A stretch of 64,000 nt of DNA from CAWJMN01 sp963844055. GTDB lineage: Bacteria > Planctomycetota > Planctomycetia > Pirellulales > Pirellulaceae. The notes under the pieces are model-generated. The model worked only from the letters and a program-made list of their open reading frames with translations. It was not told the DNA's origin and did no database searches. The stretch's first letter is position 1. The number at the start of each line of letters is the position of its first letter. The stretch covers positions 124,001 through 188,000 of the forward strand of contig CAWJMN010000002.1 of NCBI GenBank assembly GCA_963844055.1, read 5' to 3'. Shown piece by piece: positions 26,474 to 35,121 of this stretch. The position numbers and the translations under genes were made by a program.

Positions 26474-27373
26474 AAAACGTTCCTTCTGTTCCGTTCACCA
26501 ACTCACCTTCGACACCAAGCACGTGATTGGCCACTGTTCTGGCCAGATCGCATCCTCAATTCACCGATCCTCTGTGCCACATCGGAGAACTATTGATACT
26601 GAAATCTCCTTCGCCTAAGCAAAGCAGTTCCAGAACAACTTCTCTCCCTCGGAATCACTCATCCAGCAGATGTTGCCTCAAACATTTGCCAGCTAGTGAC
26701 GCCGCCCGTTTTCCCTTGCACGGCGAATGCCGCAAGGACGGAAACTTGGCACATTACTCGTCCGAAGATCTATCAGAGGCCGCCTACCCTTTGGGTTGTC
26801 ACCCGCCGTCAGCTAAACCCCTCCTAATTTCCTGATACCTATTAATCCCCAGTTATTTGGAAAGGTTTCTAAAACGTACCTTTATTTCTCGGTGATCTAA
26901 AATTAGTTTTTTTGTTGTCAGAATTTTGCGCAAACCCGAGTAGCAGACCGCAGAAAATCCACGCAAACCCTTAGCAGCACTACACTTACAGCAAAACCAT
27001 TCAGGCTGTAAAACGTATTAGCCCTACCAGTCTCTCCCCCAGGCAGTTCAATCGCATCACCCAAACGATGCAGCCTAGATAACGCTTTGGATACAATTCC
27101 GAAAAAGCCTGTTCTGCTCGACCGGCCTTTATTGCGTAATTCGGAGTAGATAACGTGCAGGACGTGGCCTAGCGAGACGCCCAGCTTCCCGCGGCACCTG
27201 AATGGCTGCGGGCTTTAAAGACCGAAGACGGCCGGTCCCAGGTGGACTTTCCTGTCGTGGTATAATGCCTCCACGGCCAACTTCCCAAGCCACACCGGCT
27301 TCGAATACTCTTACAGGGGTTCGAAGGAGGGCAAGGGCCGCTCAGTTAGGAACTACGGAAGAAGTAACCAGCT
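26474..27373. other. 900-bp region without a recognisable gene
   Basis: This is the longest gap in the window, between divergent genes. It is AT-richer in the middle (26850-26930; a run of eight T). Short frames are present in it, but none has a ribosome site, a conserved-looking stretch or neighbour-like codon use. I looked for tRNA, SRP RNA and RNase P features and saw none. An extended -10 promoter lies near its right end. Confidence 0.45.
27259..27267 (+). promoter_or_regulatory. Extended -10 promoter before the radical SAM gene
   Basis: The sequence tggTATAAT is a perfect -10 hexamer with the TG extension, about 107 bp before ATG 27374. A -35 match is poor, which is common for extended -10 promoters. 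Confidence 0.5.
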
Positions 27374-28651
27374 ATGTACCTGAAAATGGCGAAGCGATTG
27401 CTCCTGGAGACCGACAAACGGCTCTTATGGAAGCTTGCTTGGAACTTCGGTGTGAAGGGCGTACGGAGCGTTCAAAAGCATAAGTCTCGCTTGCGCCGTG
27501 GCGAATTCTTCCCTCCGTTCCTGTACATCTCGATCATCAACAGCTGCAATCTGCGCTGCCAAGGCTGCTGGGTGGATGTCGCCGCCAAGCAGGAAAAGAT
27601 CGAAGTCGCTGCGATGGATCGCCTCATTACCGAGGCCAAAGCGATGGGGAATTCCTTCTTTGGAATCCTCGGCGGCGAGCCTTTCATGCACCCCGAAGTG
27701 CTGAAGATTTTTGCCAACCATCCCGACTGCTACTTCCAAGTATTCACCAACGGCCACTTTATCACTGACGAAGTTGCCAAAGAGCTGCGTCGCTGCGGCA
27801 ACGTGACGCCGTTGATTAGCGTGGAAGGGAACGAGATCGTCAGCGATGAACGCCGTGGTCGCCCCCAAGTATTCAGCAAAACGCTGGAAGGACTGCAAAA
27901 CTGCCTTAACCACAAGGTGATGACAGGCGTTTGCACCAGCCTTTGCCAGTCAAACTTTGATCTACTTAGCGAAAAGTGGCTCGATCGCTTGATTGAAATG
28001 GGTGTGATGTACACCTGGTTCCACATCTATCGCGCTGTCGGCCCTGAAGCCAAGCCTGAGCTCGCCCTCACTCCAGAACAACAGCTTGAGTGCCGCAAGT
28101 TCGTCGTGAATATGCGGGCCAAAAAGCCGATTGTGATCGTCGATGCCTATTACGATGGCGAAGGACGTGCGCTCTGCCCCGCAGCAACCGGGTTTACTCA
28201 CCACGTCAGCCCGTGGGGAGATATTGAGCCCTGCCCCGTCATTCAGATGGCCAAGGAATCGATTCACGATCCACGGCCGCTACGTCAGGTATTTCAAGAG
28301 AGTGAGTTCCTGCGCGACTTCCGCCAGACGGCCGCCGAACATACGCGCGGCTGCATCGTGCTTGAACGGCCCGACCTGCTGGAAGCCTTGGCCGAACGTC
28401 ATGGGGCCAAGGATACGACCGCTCGCAAAACTTCGTTCCAAGAGTTGGCGGCCATGGAAACCCGTTCCAGCCAGTACAACCCTGGTGCCGAGATTCCGGA
28501 GAAGTCGTGGGTATATCGCCTAGCCAAATACTTCTTCTTCAACGACTACGGCACCTACGGAAAGCATTTCCGACCTGAAAAATGGGTCGATACTCGTTCA
28601 ATTCCGCCAGGTCCCGCCAACCCGCCGCTGGTTCAAATCGGCCCCGGCTAA
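27374..28651 (+). CDS. Radical SAM protein
   Basis: This 425-residue radical SAM enzyme has its [4Fe-4S] site at Cys58, Cys62 and Cys65 (NSCNLRCQGCW). The SAM-binding GGEP motif lies in FFGILGGEPFMHPEVL. Further on lie ISVEGNEIVSDERRGRP and a C-terminal region with ALCPAATGFTHHVSPWGDIE and CP, which resembles an auxiliary-cluster (SPASM-like) region. The N-terminal 45 residues are basic and the C-terminal 60 residues hold an aromatic stretch (YRLAKYFFFNDYGTYGKHF). It starts at ATG 27374; ATG 27386 is also possible. It resembles HpnH-type and other B12-independent enzymes only in the core. The substrate is unknown. Confidence 0.85.
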   Translation: MYLKMAKRLLLETDKRLLWKLAWNFGVKGVRSVQKHKSRLRRGEFFPPFLYISIINSCNLRCQGCWVDVAAKQEKIEVAAMDRLITEAKAMGNSFFGILGGEPFMHPEVLKIFANHPDCYFQVFTNGHFITDEVAKELRRCGNVTPLISVEGNEIVSDERRGRPQVFSKTLEGLQNCLNHKVMTGVCTSLCQSNFDLLSEKWLDRLIEMGVMYTWFHIYRAVGPEAKPELALTPEQQLECRKFVVNMRAKKPIVIVDAYYDGEGRALCPAATGFTHHVSPWGDIEPCPVIQMAKESIHDPRPLRQVFQESEFLRDFRQTAAEHTRGCIVLERPDLLEALAERHGAKDTTARKTSFQELAAMETRSSQYNPGAEIPEKSWVYRLAKYFFFNDYGTYGKHFRPEKWVDTRSIPPGPANPPLVQIGPG

Positions 28652-28679
28652 GGGGGATTGGGTGGCAAAGATAAATCTT

Positions 28680-28714
28680 GCCCCGCTAAGTGCAGGTTTG
28701 CGGGGCTGTTTCTT
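28680..28714 (+). terminator. Rho-independent terminator after the radical SAM gene
   Basis: The stem gccccgc (28680-28686) with gcggggc (28700-28706) has a 13-nt loop and is followed by tgtttctt. Confidence 0.75.
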
Positions 28715-28783
28715 ACCGCCCATCGCCGTCTCGGGCATTTCCTCAAAGGGAAAGATTACCCCGTTACCTCTGCCTTACGCCCG

Positions 28784-28812
28784 TTGAATGGACGATTTTC
28801 TGCCAGTATAGT
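28784..28812 (+). promoter_or_regulatory. Sigma-70-type promoter of gap
   Basis: TTGAAT (28784-28789) and TATAGT (28807-28812) are separated by exactly 17 bp, about 92 bp before ATG 28905. Both hexamers are close to consensus and the spacing is ideal. Confidence 0.7.
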
Positions 28813-28904
28813 GAAGGGCTTCTGATTTGGCAATTTGTGTTCGCTTTTTGGCTTGAGCCTTTGTCTGGCCTCGCTGGCGGGAAGGCACACTGAAGGAGAT
28901 TAGT

Positions 28905-29948
28905 ATGGCAGTGCGTGTCGCAATCAATGGTTTCGGTCGTATCGGCCGCCTCACCGCTCGTGTAATGAAGCTTCGCGGTCAAGAATTTGATCTGGTCGCC
29001 GTTAACGATCTAACCAGCACCGATATGCTGGCCAATCTCTTCAAGTACGACAGCGCCCACGGCCGCTTTCCTGGTGAAGTGAAGCACGATGGCGACAACA
29101 TCGTCATCAACGGCGACAAGCTGAAGGTGCTGAAGGAAACCGATCCTGCCAAGTTGCCTTGGAAGGATTTGGGCGTCGACATCGTCATCGAAAGCACTGG
29201 CCGTTTCACCGGTCGTGCGAAGGATGGCAAGCCAGGCTATGACAGCCACATTGCTGCCGGTGCCAAGAAGGTGGTTCTGAGCGCTCCTGCGAAGGACAAG
29301 CCAGACCTGACCTGCGTGATCGGCGTTAATCACACCGAAATCACCAAGGCCATGCAATGCATCAGTAACGCCAGCTGCACGACGAACTGCTTGGCTCCTG
29401 TTGCCAAGGTTCTGCATGAGAACTTTGTGATTGAATCGGGTTTGATGACCACGGTTCATGCCTACACGAACGATCAACGTCTGCAAGACGTGGCCCACGA
29501 CGATCACTATCGTGCTCGCGCTGCCGCTTTGAACATCATTCCAAGCAGCACCGGTGCCGCCAAGGCCGTTGGTGAAGTACTTCCTTCCCTCAAGGGGAAG
29601 CTGACGGGCATCGCCCTTCGCGTTCCTGTTCCAACCGGTAGCGTCGTCGATCTGACGGCCAACCTCGGCAAGGAAGTCACCAAGGACGAGATCAACGCTG
29701 CCATGAAGAAGGCTGCCGAGACCCCAATCGCCCAAGGCGGTTTGCAAGGGATCTTGGGTTATTCCACCGACCCGCTCGTTTCGAGCGACATCGTTCACGA
29801 TGAACGCAGCAGCATCTTTGTTCCTGAATGGACCTACGTCCTGGGAGACAAGGGGAAGTTTGTGAAGATCCTGTCGTGGTATGACAACGAATGGGGCTAC
29901 AGCAGCCGTACCGCTGACCTCGTTGCGATGCTTGCGAAGATGCTGTAA
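28905..29948 (+). CDS. gap: Glyceraldehyde-3-phosphate dehydrogenase
   Basis: This 347-residue tetrameric cytosolic enzyme oxidises glyceraldehyde-3-phosphate to 1,3-bisphosphoglycerate using NAD. The N-terminal Rossmann motif is VAINGFGRIGRLTARV. The catalytic cysteine is in NASCTTNCLAP, followed by the family-typical THAYTNDQRLQD and PSSTGAAKAVGEVLPSLKG. The C-terminal end has WYDNEWGYSSRTADL. Asp residues typical for NAD use are likely but I did not assign them. ATG 28905 has an excellent aaggag 7 bp upstream. It has its own promoter and terminator, so it is a monocistronic and probably highly expressed gene. Confidence 0.98.
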   Translation: MAVRVAINGFGRIGRLTARVMKLRGQEFDLVAVNDLTSTDMLANLFKYDSAHGRFPGEVKHDGDNIVINGDKLKVLKETDPAKLPWKDLGVDIVIESTGRFTGRAKDGKPGYDSHIAAGAKKVVLSAPAKDKPDLTCVIGVNHTEITKAMQCISNASCTTNCLAPVAKVLHENFVIESGLMTTVHAYTNDQRLQDVAHDDHYRARAAALNIIPSSTGAAKAVGEVLPSLKGKLTGIALRVPVPTGSVVDLTANLGKEVTKDEINAAMKKAAETPIAQGGLQGILGYSTDPLVSSDIVHDERSSIFVPEWTYVLGDKGKFVKILSWYDNEWGYSSRTADLVAMLAKML

Positions 29949-30010
29949 GGAACCTGTAACGGCTTTCGCCTTTGAGGTGCCAAGCGGTTACTTGGATCTG
30001 TAAAACAATG

Positions 30011-30044
30011 AGGGGTGAGCATGAACTGCTCGCCCCTTTTTTTT
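30011..30044 (+). terminator. Rho-independent terminator after gap
   Basis: The arms aggggtgagca (30011-30021) and tgctcgcccct (30027-30037) pair, with one T-G wobble, around a 5-nt loop and are followed by a run of eight T. Confidence 0.93.
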
Positions 30045-30107
30045 GTTGCGCGACGCTCCAATTCAGTGAGGCTACATCACGAGCACTGGCCATGGAGTGC
30101 GGTAGGC

Positions 30108-30248
30108 GTGGATTTTGAGGTGATACCTCGAACCGGCGTCAGCGCTTTACGATTTGGAATGACGCCAGATGAAGTTCGAGCAGCGATTGCTTCGCCGTTC
30201 ATGTTCGGCCATCAGCAAAACGCCGATTTGGCTATTACGTCTATCGCT
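30108..30248 (+). pseudogene. Remnant of an FGMTPDEVR-type protein gene
   Basis: In the gap between gap and rlmN, a frame from GTG 30108 reads VDFEVIPRTGV, then LRFGMTPDEVRAAI. This resembles the N-terminus of small bacterial proteins with the pattern G-(I/V)-x-F-G-M-(T/S)-xx-E-V-R. About 45 residues are recognisable; the frame then runs into the antisense of the rlmN 3' end, where no further match is apparent. I infer a truncated gene left by deletion. A real short protein cannot be excluded. Confidence 0.4.
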
Positions 30249-31322
30249 CTATTTCGGAGCAATCTGCACGACGGGCAACTGCCCTTCGCCTGCTGCTTTG
30301 CGGCGGAGTTGTCCGCAGGCGGCATTGATGTCGCTGCCGCGGCGCTGACGAAACTTGACGTTGACCCCGCCCATCATCAGGATGTCGCGAAAGCGGTTGA
30401 TCCGATTCGCACTAGGCGTAGCGTAGGGCAAGCCAGCCACTGGGTTATAGGGAATCACGTTGAGAAGTGCCGTTCGCCCCCGCAGCCGCTCTACGAGCTC
30501 TTCCGCATCTTGCTCGGAGTCGTTCAAGTTCGCCAGCAGGACATACTCAAACGTCAGGCGACGGCCGCTCACTTCAAAATAGCGATCAGCCGCTTCCAAG
30601 ATCCTGTCGATCCCGATGTTTTTGTTGACCGGGACAATCCGATTACGCAAGGCATCATTGGGCGCATGCAGCGAAACAGCTAAGTGATATTTACACTCTA
30701 GCTTGCTGAGCTTATCCATCGCGGGAGGAAGCCCGACGGTCGAAATCGTGATGCGTCTAGGACTGATGGCCAGCCCTGTTTCGCTGCTCGCTTCGCCCAG
30801 GGCAATCAACAGCCGGTCGATATTGGCCAGTGGCTCTCCCATTCCCATCACCACGATGTGGCTTAGCCGTTCTTCCGCCGGCAGCAGCCGCGAAAGGACC
30901 AGCATCTGCTCAATGATTTCGCCCGTGGTTAGATTACGATCCACGCCATCGAGGCCGCTTGCGCAAAACACGCATCCCATCGCGCAGCCCACTTGCGAGC
31001 TGATACAGATGCTGCGCCGGTCACCGTCTCGCAGGAGGACGCACTCAATCCGACCGCCATCGGCCAGTTCTAGCAGCAGCTTTTCCGTGCCGGTTCCATC
31101 TTGCGACTTTTCATGCTTGGCAATCTTCGACGTCCAAATTTGAAAGCCGGTGGTTAGCTCGTCTCGCAACTTCTTAGGAAGGTCGGTCATCTCCTCAAAG
31201 CTGGTTACCCGTCCCTCAAACAGCCATTTGCGAATCTGCGCAAATCGAAAGGCTGGATAGCCGCGATCTTTGAGCCACTCACGTAGCTTGGGGTGGTTTT
31301 CGGGGTCGAGCAGATGGAGCAT
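30249..31322 (-). CDS. rlmN: Dual-specificity 23S rRNA/tRNA (adenine-C2)-methyltransferase
   Basis: RlmN methylates C2 of A2503 in 23S rRNA and of A37 in some tRNAs with a radical mechanism. The radical SAM triad is CAMGCVFCA, preceded by RRSICISSQVG. Other family blocks are VVMGMGEPLAN, ISTVGLPPAM and LAVSLHAPNDALRNRIVPVN. The second methylated/catalytic cysteine is in SDINAACGQL. The 357 residues match the family. ATG 31322 gives MLHLLDPENHPKLREWL. The 3' end stops 100-150 bp short of the remnant gene on the other strand. Confidence 0.95.
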   Translation of the reverse strand: MLHLLDPENHPKLREWLKDRGYPAFRFAQIRKWLFEGRVTSFEEMTDLPKKLRDELTTGFQIWTSKIAKHEKSQDGTGTEKLLLELADGGRIECVLLRDGDRRSICISSQVGCAMGCVFCASGLDGVDRNLTTGEIIEQMLVLSRLLPAEERLSHIVVMGMGEPLANIDRLLIALGEASSETGLAISPRRITISTVGLPPAMDKLSKLECKYHLAVSLHAPNDALRNRIVPVNKNIGIDRILEAADRYFEVSGRRLTFEYVLLANLNDSEQDAEELVERLRGRTALLNVIPYNPVAGLPYATPSANRINRFRDILMMGGVNVKFRQRRGSDINAACGQLRRKAAGEGQLPVVQIAPK

Positions 31323-31490
31323 GGGAACTTCCTGAGGAAAATAAGGTCCCTCCGATTTTACCCGCAGCCCCCCTAAGCTCGATAGGCTTAATTGCCGGCT
31401 CCAACTGGCTTCCCGTGCCGATTCTGGCCAATATCGCCCCTAGAATCGCTGGCCGTTTGCTGATCTACCGCGGCTTGCCGGTTCACGCCA

Positions 31491-31931
31491 TTACCGCGAC
31501 TGGGCCCGAAACTCCAAAAGGGCCTGAACTTCGCCCGAATCAAGCGCGCTCAAAAAGTGCTCCAGCGTGTCATAACGGGCATGGCTACAAAATCGAACCA
31601 CCCAGTTCAAATCGAGTGGACTTATAGCGATGACGGTTTTGTCATGACGCACCCCTTCCCACATTTCAATGGCCGTCCCCATGGAGGCCTCAGGCACATA
31701 GGCGACAATCAGGTCAACCTCGCCACACATCCGATTGTGTCCCAGGAAGACCTGCTTGGCCTCATCCGGGCCATAACCTAAGGAAGCGCCATGATCTGCC
31801 AACGGATCATAGACGTGTGAACCAGGAAACGCCCCCTGCAATGCAAGTTTGAGCCGCTCACGATAGTCTTGGCCATGCATGGCCGCGTGTTGCAGCGAGC
31901 CTTGCATGATGCCAGCAATAAAGATTTTCAT
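31491..31931 (-). CDS. Nucleoside 2-deoxyribosyltransferase-like protein
   Basis: This small protein of 146 residues has the pattern of the nucleoside 2-deoxyribosyltransferase fold: an initial strand MKIFIAGIMQGSLQ, an Asp-rich middle VYDPLADHGASLGYGPDEAK, and DLIVAYVPEASMGTAIEMWE. Glu81 in PEASMGTAIE is at the place of the nucleophile in true family members. True enzymes swap purine or pyrimidine bases on deoxyribose, but many relatives lack proven activity or act as NAD/nucleotide-processing domains, so I call it only -like. It starts at ATG 31931, divergent from the M20 peptidase gene. Confidence 0.72.
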   Translation of the reverse strand: MKIFIAGIMQGSLQHAAMHGQDYRERLKLALQGAFPGSHVYDPLADHGASLGYGPDEAKQVFLGHNRMCGEVDLIVAYVPEASMGTAIEMWEGVRHDKTVIAISPLDLNWVVRFCSHARYDTLEHFLSALDSGEVQALLEFRAQSR

Positions 31932-31998
31932 TTGGCTGAAGGTAGCAAGTTCCTCGCCCCCCTGCCAATGCCCTACCCCGATTCCAGGCTCCCATGCC

Positions 31999-32004
31999 TA
32001 TAAT
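31999..32004 (+). promoter_or_regulatory. -10-like box before the M20 peptidase gene
   Basis: A perfect TATAAT lies about 57 bp before ATG 32062. No good -35 is visible, so this is weak evidence. Confidence 0.3.
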
Positions 32005-32061
32005 GCGGGCATCCTTGGCCACTTCTAGTTCGCCCCTTTTCTCCTCGCTTCGACAGATCCC

Positions 32062-33288
32062 ATGGCAAAAAAGAAAAACACCCCTTCGATCGAATCCACC
32101 AGCGCCGCTGTGAACGAATCTTCACTGGATACCAAGCTCGCCTTGCAATCGGTGATGCACCTGATGGCGATCCCCGGTAAGAGCGGTGAAGAGGCCGAGG
32201 TTGCCGAAGCGATCTCGAAGGAATTGCTATACGTTGGGGCCAGTCCTGACCAGCTGTTTACCGACAACGCCCACAAGCAGGCAATCATTGCCGGCAACAC
32301 CGGCAGCCTTATCTTGCGACTTCCTGGTACGATTCGCGCACCACGCCGACTGCTGTCGGCCCACCTGGATACGGTGCCTATCTGCGTCGGAACGAAGCCT
32401 GTTGTCGACGGCGACTTTGTCCGCTCGGACAATCCAGCCACTGGCCTGGGCGCCGATAATCGTGCGGGCTGCGCCGTTTTGCTGCAAACCGCCCGGACGA
32501 TCCTGCAGCAAAAACTTCCTCATCCACCACTAACGTTTTGCTGGTTCATTCAAGAAGAGGTGGGGCTTTACGGCGCTCGCTACTTGAACAAAGCCCTGTT
32601 AGGCAAGCCAGCGATGGCATTCAACTGGGACGGCGGCGCCCCAGAAAAACTGACGGTTGGAGCAACCGGCGGCTATCGCATGGCAATCACCATCAAGGGG
32701 CTCGCAAGCCATGCTGGCATTGCCCCAGAAAAGGGCGTTAGCGCCATTACCATTGCTGCCGTCGCCATTGCCGACCTCGCCGCCAATGGCTGGCTAGGAC
32801 TGGTGAAGAAGGGAAGCAAAACCGGCACCAGCAACATCGGCTTCATCCATGGTGGCGAAGCAACGAATGTCATCACCGACCATGTTGTCATTAAGGCCGA
32901 AGCGCGTAGCCATGTTCCAGCGTTCCGCGAAAAGATTGTGGCCAACATCGAGAAGGCCTTCCAGCGCGCTGCCAAAACGGTTCGTAGCAGCACCGGAAAG
33001 CGTGGCAGCGTCGAAATCGACGGCCGCCTGGATTACGAAGCGTTCCGCTTGGACGAAGGTTCGCCTTGCGTTTCCCTGGCAAAGGAAGCCGTCACTGCCG
33101 TTGGACCAGCGCCCGTCACGGCCATTAGCAACGGCGGACTTGATGCCAACTGGATGAACGCCAACGGCATTCCAACCGTCTCTCTAGGTTGCGGCCAAAT
33201 GAATGTGCATACCACGGGCGAACGGCTAGACATTGCTGGGTATTACGATGCTTGTCGCATTGCCCTGCGACTGGCGACCGAGACCTAA
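32062..33288 (+). CDS. M20-family metallopeptidase (peptidase T-like)
   Basis: This 408-residue cytosolic zinc peptidase has the metal ligands in order: LSAHLDTVP (His, Asp), GLGADNRAG (bridging Asp), FIQEEVGLYG (the Glu-Glu catalytic pair), NWDGG (Asp) and MNVHTTGERL (His). The dimerisation domain between them includes GLASHAGIAPEKGVSAIT. The subfamily resembles peptidase T (tripeptide aminopeptidase), but substrate specificity cannot be read from sequence. A short Lys/Ser-rich N-terminal tail (MAKKKNTPSIESTS) precedes the domain. ATG 32062 is used; the ribosome site is weak. The small BFD-like gene follows 42 bp later and may be in the same transcript. Confidence 0.88.
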   Translation: MAKKKNTPSIESTSAAVNESSLDTKLALQSVMHLMAIPGKSGEEAEVAEAISKELLYVGASPDQLFTDNAHKQAIIAGNTGSLILRLPGTIRAPRRLLSAHLDTVPICVGTKPVVDGDFVRSDNPATGLGADNRAGCAVLLQTARTILQQKLPHPPLTFCWFIQEEVGLYGARYLNKALLGKPAMAFNWDGGAPEKLTVGATGGYRMAITIKGLASHAGIAPEKGVSAITIAAVAIADLAANGWLGLVKKGSKTGTSNIGFIHGGEATNVITDHVVIKAEARSHVPAFREKIVANIEKAFQRAAKTVRSSTGKRGSVEIDGRLDYEAFRLDEGSPCVSLAKEAVTAVGPAPVTAISNGGLDANWMNANGIPTVSLGCGQMNVHTTGERLDIAGYYDACRIALRLATET

Positions 33289-33330
33289 AACATTTCGCAA
33301 CCGTCCACGGGCTAACCGAAGGAGTTCCCC

Positions 33331-33651
33331 ATGCAGCCAGATGAAGAGCTTTGCCTCTGCTTCCATGTTTCGCTGCGAAAGGTGCAGAACTTCCTCCGGC
33401 TGGAAAAGCCGCGCCGAGCAGCGCAGCTTTCCGAATGTTATGGCGCGGGAACGGGTTGCGGCTGGTGCCGCGCGTATTTAACTCGCCTGTTTGAACAGGC
33501 CGTGGCCAGCGGGCAAACGCATTGCGATCTCCCCACGACGGAAGAATATGCCCAAATGCGAGCCAAGTACGTCCACGAAGGGGGTGGCACACCGCCCCCT
33601 GGCGCAAGTCCAGTAGCTCCCTACTTGCCCCCTGAGAAGCCACAGGAATGA
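33331..33651 (+). CDS. BFD-like [2Fe-2S]-binding protein
   Basis: This 106-residue protein has an N-terminal bacterioferritin-associated ferredoxin-like domain. Four cysteines, Cys8 and Cys10 (CLC) and Cys43 and Cys46 (CGWC), with the usual C-x-C and C-x-x-C spacing, should bind a [2Fe-2S] cluster. A fifth, Cys36, is extra. The C-terminal half is Pro/Gly-rich and may be disordered. Bfd in other bacteria donates electrons to release iron from bacterioferritin, while related domains occur in nitrite reductase and oxidoreductases; no bacterioferritin gene is in the window. ATG 33331 has a good aaggag 7 bp upstream. Confidence 0.78.
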   Translation: MQPDEELCLCFHVSLRKVQNFLRLEKPRRAAQLSECYGAGTGCGWCRAYLTRLFEQAVASGQTHCDLPTTEEYAQMRAKYVHEGGGTPPPGASPVAPYLPPEKPQE

Positions 33652-33838
33652 CGCCGGAAACTCCCTGAAGCTGCAACACCGGGGCGTAGGGCCGCTTAGC
33701 AAACGCCCTGCCCTTTGCTGGATTCCTTTCCCAACTGGAAATCTTGGTCAACTTCCGGTATAAATAGATTCTTCACGGTACAGGTGGTTTCCGACCCCCC
33801 GTTTTGCTGTCCCACGACCCTATCTGACGAACCCTCCT

Positions 33839-34171
33839 ATGGCACGTAAAGTCATTAACCGCAAAGCGTTACGCGAAGAGGCTGATGCCGCTGAGAAAAA
33901 AGTAGCAGCCGGTGACGATGTTGGTGATGAGGGTTCTGGCAAGAAGAAGGCCAAAAAGGCCGTCAAGCGGAAGAGCCGTACCAAGACGCCAGAAGCGACT
34001 CGCAAGAAGCTTTATTGGGGCGTTTTCAATCAGTCGATGAAGCAAGTTGCCAAGTTTGAGTTTGCTCACAAGAAGTCGGCCGAAAACAAGGCTGCTGAGC
34101 TCTCGGCCAACGGCAAGCCATTGCACTTTGTCCAAAAGGTCAAAGAAGACATGGACGGCTCGCCCGAATAA
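33839..34171 (+). CDS. Lys-rich small protein, function unknown
   Basis: I do not recognise a named family. The 110-residue protein has a charged, Lys-rich N-terminal half (KKKAKKAVKRKSRTKTP) and a C-terminal half that looks folded: KKLYWGVFNQSMKQVAKFEF and KSAENKAAELSANGKPLHFV. The second half resembles a short alpha/beta domain found in planctomycete proteins. ATG 33839 is preceded by a TATAAA-like box at 33759-33764. Its own terminator follows, so it is a monocistronic gene. A nucleic-acid-binding role is inferred from charge only. Confidence 0.72.
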   Translation: MARKVINRKALREEADAAEKKVAAGDDVGDEGSGKKKAKKAVKRKSRTKTPEATRKKLYWGVFNQSMKQVAKFEFAHKKSAENKAAELSANGKPLHFVQKVKEDMDGSPE

Positions 34172-34193
34172 GGCCGAGCAATCTAATAATTTC

Positions 34194-34227
34194 AATGCAG
34201 CGCCCGAAACGGTGCTGCATTTTTTTG
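34194..34227 (+). terminator. Rho-independent terminator after the Lys-rich protein gene
   Basis: The arms aatgcagc (34194-34201) and gctgcatt (34214-34221) pair around a 12-nt loop and are followed by a T run. Confidence 0.85.
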
Positions 34228-34261
34228 CGCAGGGCCTAATGGCCTAGCAAAATCATCGGGC

Positions 34262-35113
34262 CTAAAGCAAGAATTGCTTGGCAAAGTAATAGGCCGATAC
34301 GATAAAGCCCACTGCAATAACAACCCAGCGGACATAGGCCGTAGGAAGCTTCCGCCCATAGAGGGCCCCGTAATAGCCCCCCACCACCGAAGCCAGCGTC
34401 ATCGCGATGGCCAAGTCCCAGACAACGACTCCCTGGGCAATAAACACAACAATCGAAACCGCATTAATGCCCCCTGCCAGAATCGTTTTCAGGGCATTCA
34501 TCTCATGCAGGTTTCCCGTTTTCAAAAGCGCGAGGCTGCTCAGCATCATGATGCCAATGCCCGCCCCAAAGTATCCGCCGTACAGCCCGACGAAAAGCTG
34601 AAAAAGCATTGCCAAAACAAGGTACGTGGGCGAAAGCTGCTGTGGAGTCGTGCGACTCGATTCTTCCTCTTGCGCCGTGGGAACCTTATAGCCTCTGCGA
34701 CGCTGCAAAAAGCGATTAATGGCCGGCTGCGCCGTGAATAGAACGGTCGCACCCAGAATAAGCCACGGTACAAGCGCATTGAAGAGCTTCGGACTGAGCT
34801 GCGTCATCAGCAGCGCGCCCGCAACACCCCCAACAATACTCGGAATAAGCAAAAACCAAAGCCAGCCAGAAACCTTGCCAACCTCTTGGCGATAGCCCCA
34901 AGCACTGCTGAAGGAAGCAGGAGCCAACGCCATCGTGCTGGTAGCGTTGGCCAGCACGCCAGCCTGATTACCTGTCAGAACTGCCATCAGGGCAGGAAAT
35001 GTTAACAGCGTTCCACCACCCGCGAGTGCATTGATCGCTCCAGCAAGGAGTGCGGCCACACAGACCGGCACATAGCGCACTCCCCACTCTGTCGCTGTCA
35101 TGGCAATCAACAT
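34262..35113 (-). CDS. TauE/SafE-family (TSUP) membrane transporter
   Basis: This is a 283-residue integral membrane protein with about eight helices in two repeats. The family signatures are AINALAGGGTLLTFPAL in the first repeat and YGGYFGAGIGIMMLSSLALL in the second. Between them is a cytosolic loop (about residues 137-160) rich in Arg/Gln/Glu. Members export sulfite, sulfoacetate or other small organic anions; the substrate here is unknown. Start ATG 35113 lies 8 bp after the aspS stop, so the two are co-transcribed, with probable translational coupling. An alternative start is ATG 35101. Confidence 0.87.
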   Translation of the reverse strand: MLIAMTATEWGVRYVPVCVAALLAGAINALAGGGTLLTFPALMAVLTGNQAGVLANATSTMALAPASFSSAWGYRQEVGKVSGWLWFLLIPSIVGGVAGALLMTQLSPKLFNALVPWLILGATVLFTAQPAINRFLQRRRGYKVPTAQEEESSRTTPQQLSPTYLVLAMLFQLFVGLYGGYFGAGIGIMMLSSLALLKTGNLHEMNALKTILAGGINAVSIVVFIAQGVVVWDLAIAMTLASVVGGYYGALYGRKLPTAYVRWVVIAVGFIVSAYYFAKQFLL

Positions 35114-35121
35114 GAATGGCT

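Noticed and set aside
26527..26835. 102-residue plus-strand frame in the 900-bp gap
   Set aside because: It has no ribosome site, a Ser/Pro/His-rich composition and no conserved-looking segment.
27202..27483. 93-residue plus-strand frame overlapping the start of the radical SAM gene
   Set aside because: It has no ribosome site, its composition is unlike the neighbours, and it overlaps a well supported gene in another frame.
30249..30683. Continuous plus-strand frame over the 3' part of rlmN
   Set aside because: It is antisense to a complete rlmN gene with all catalytic motifs; only the first part outside rlmN resembles a protein family.
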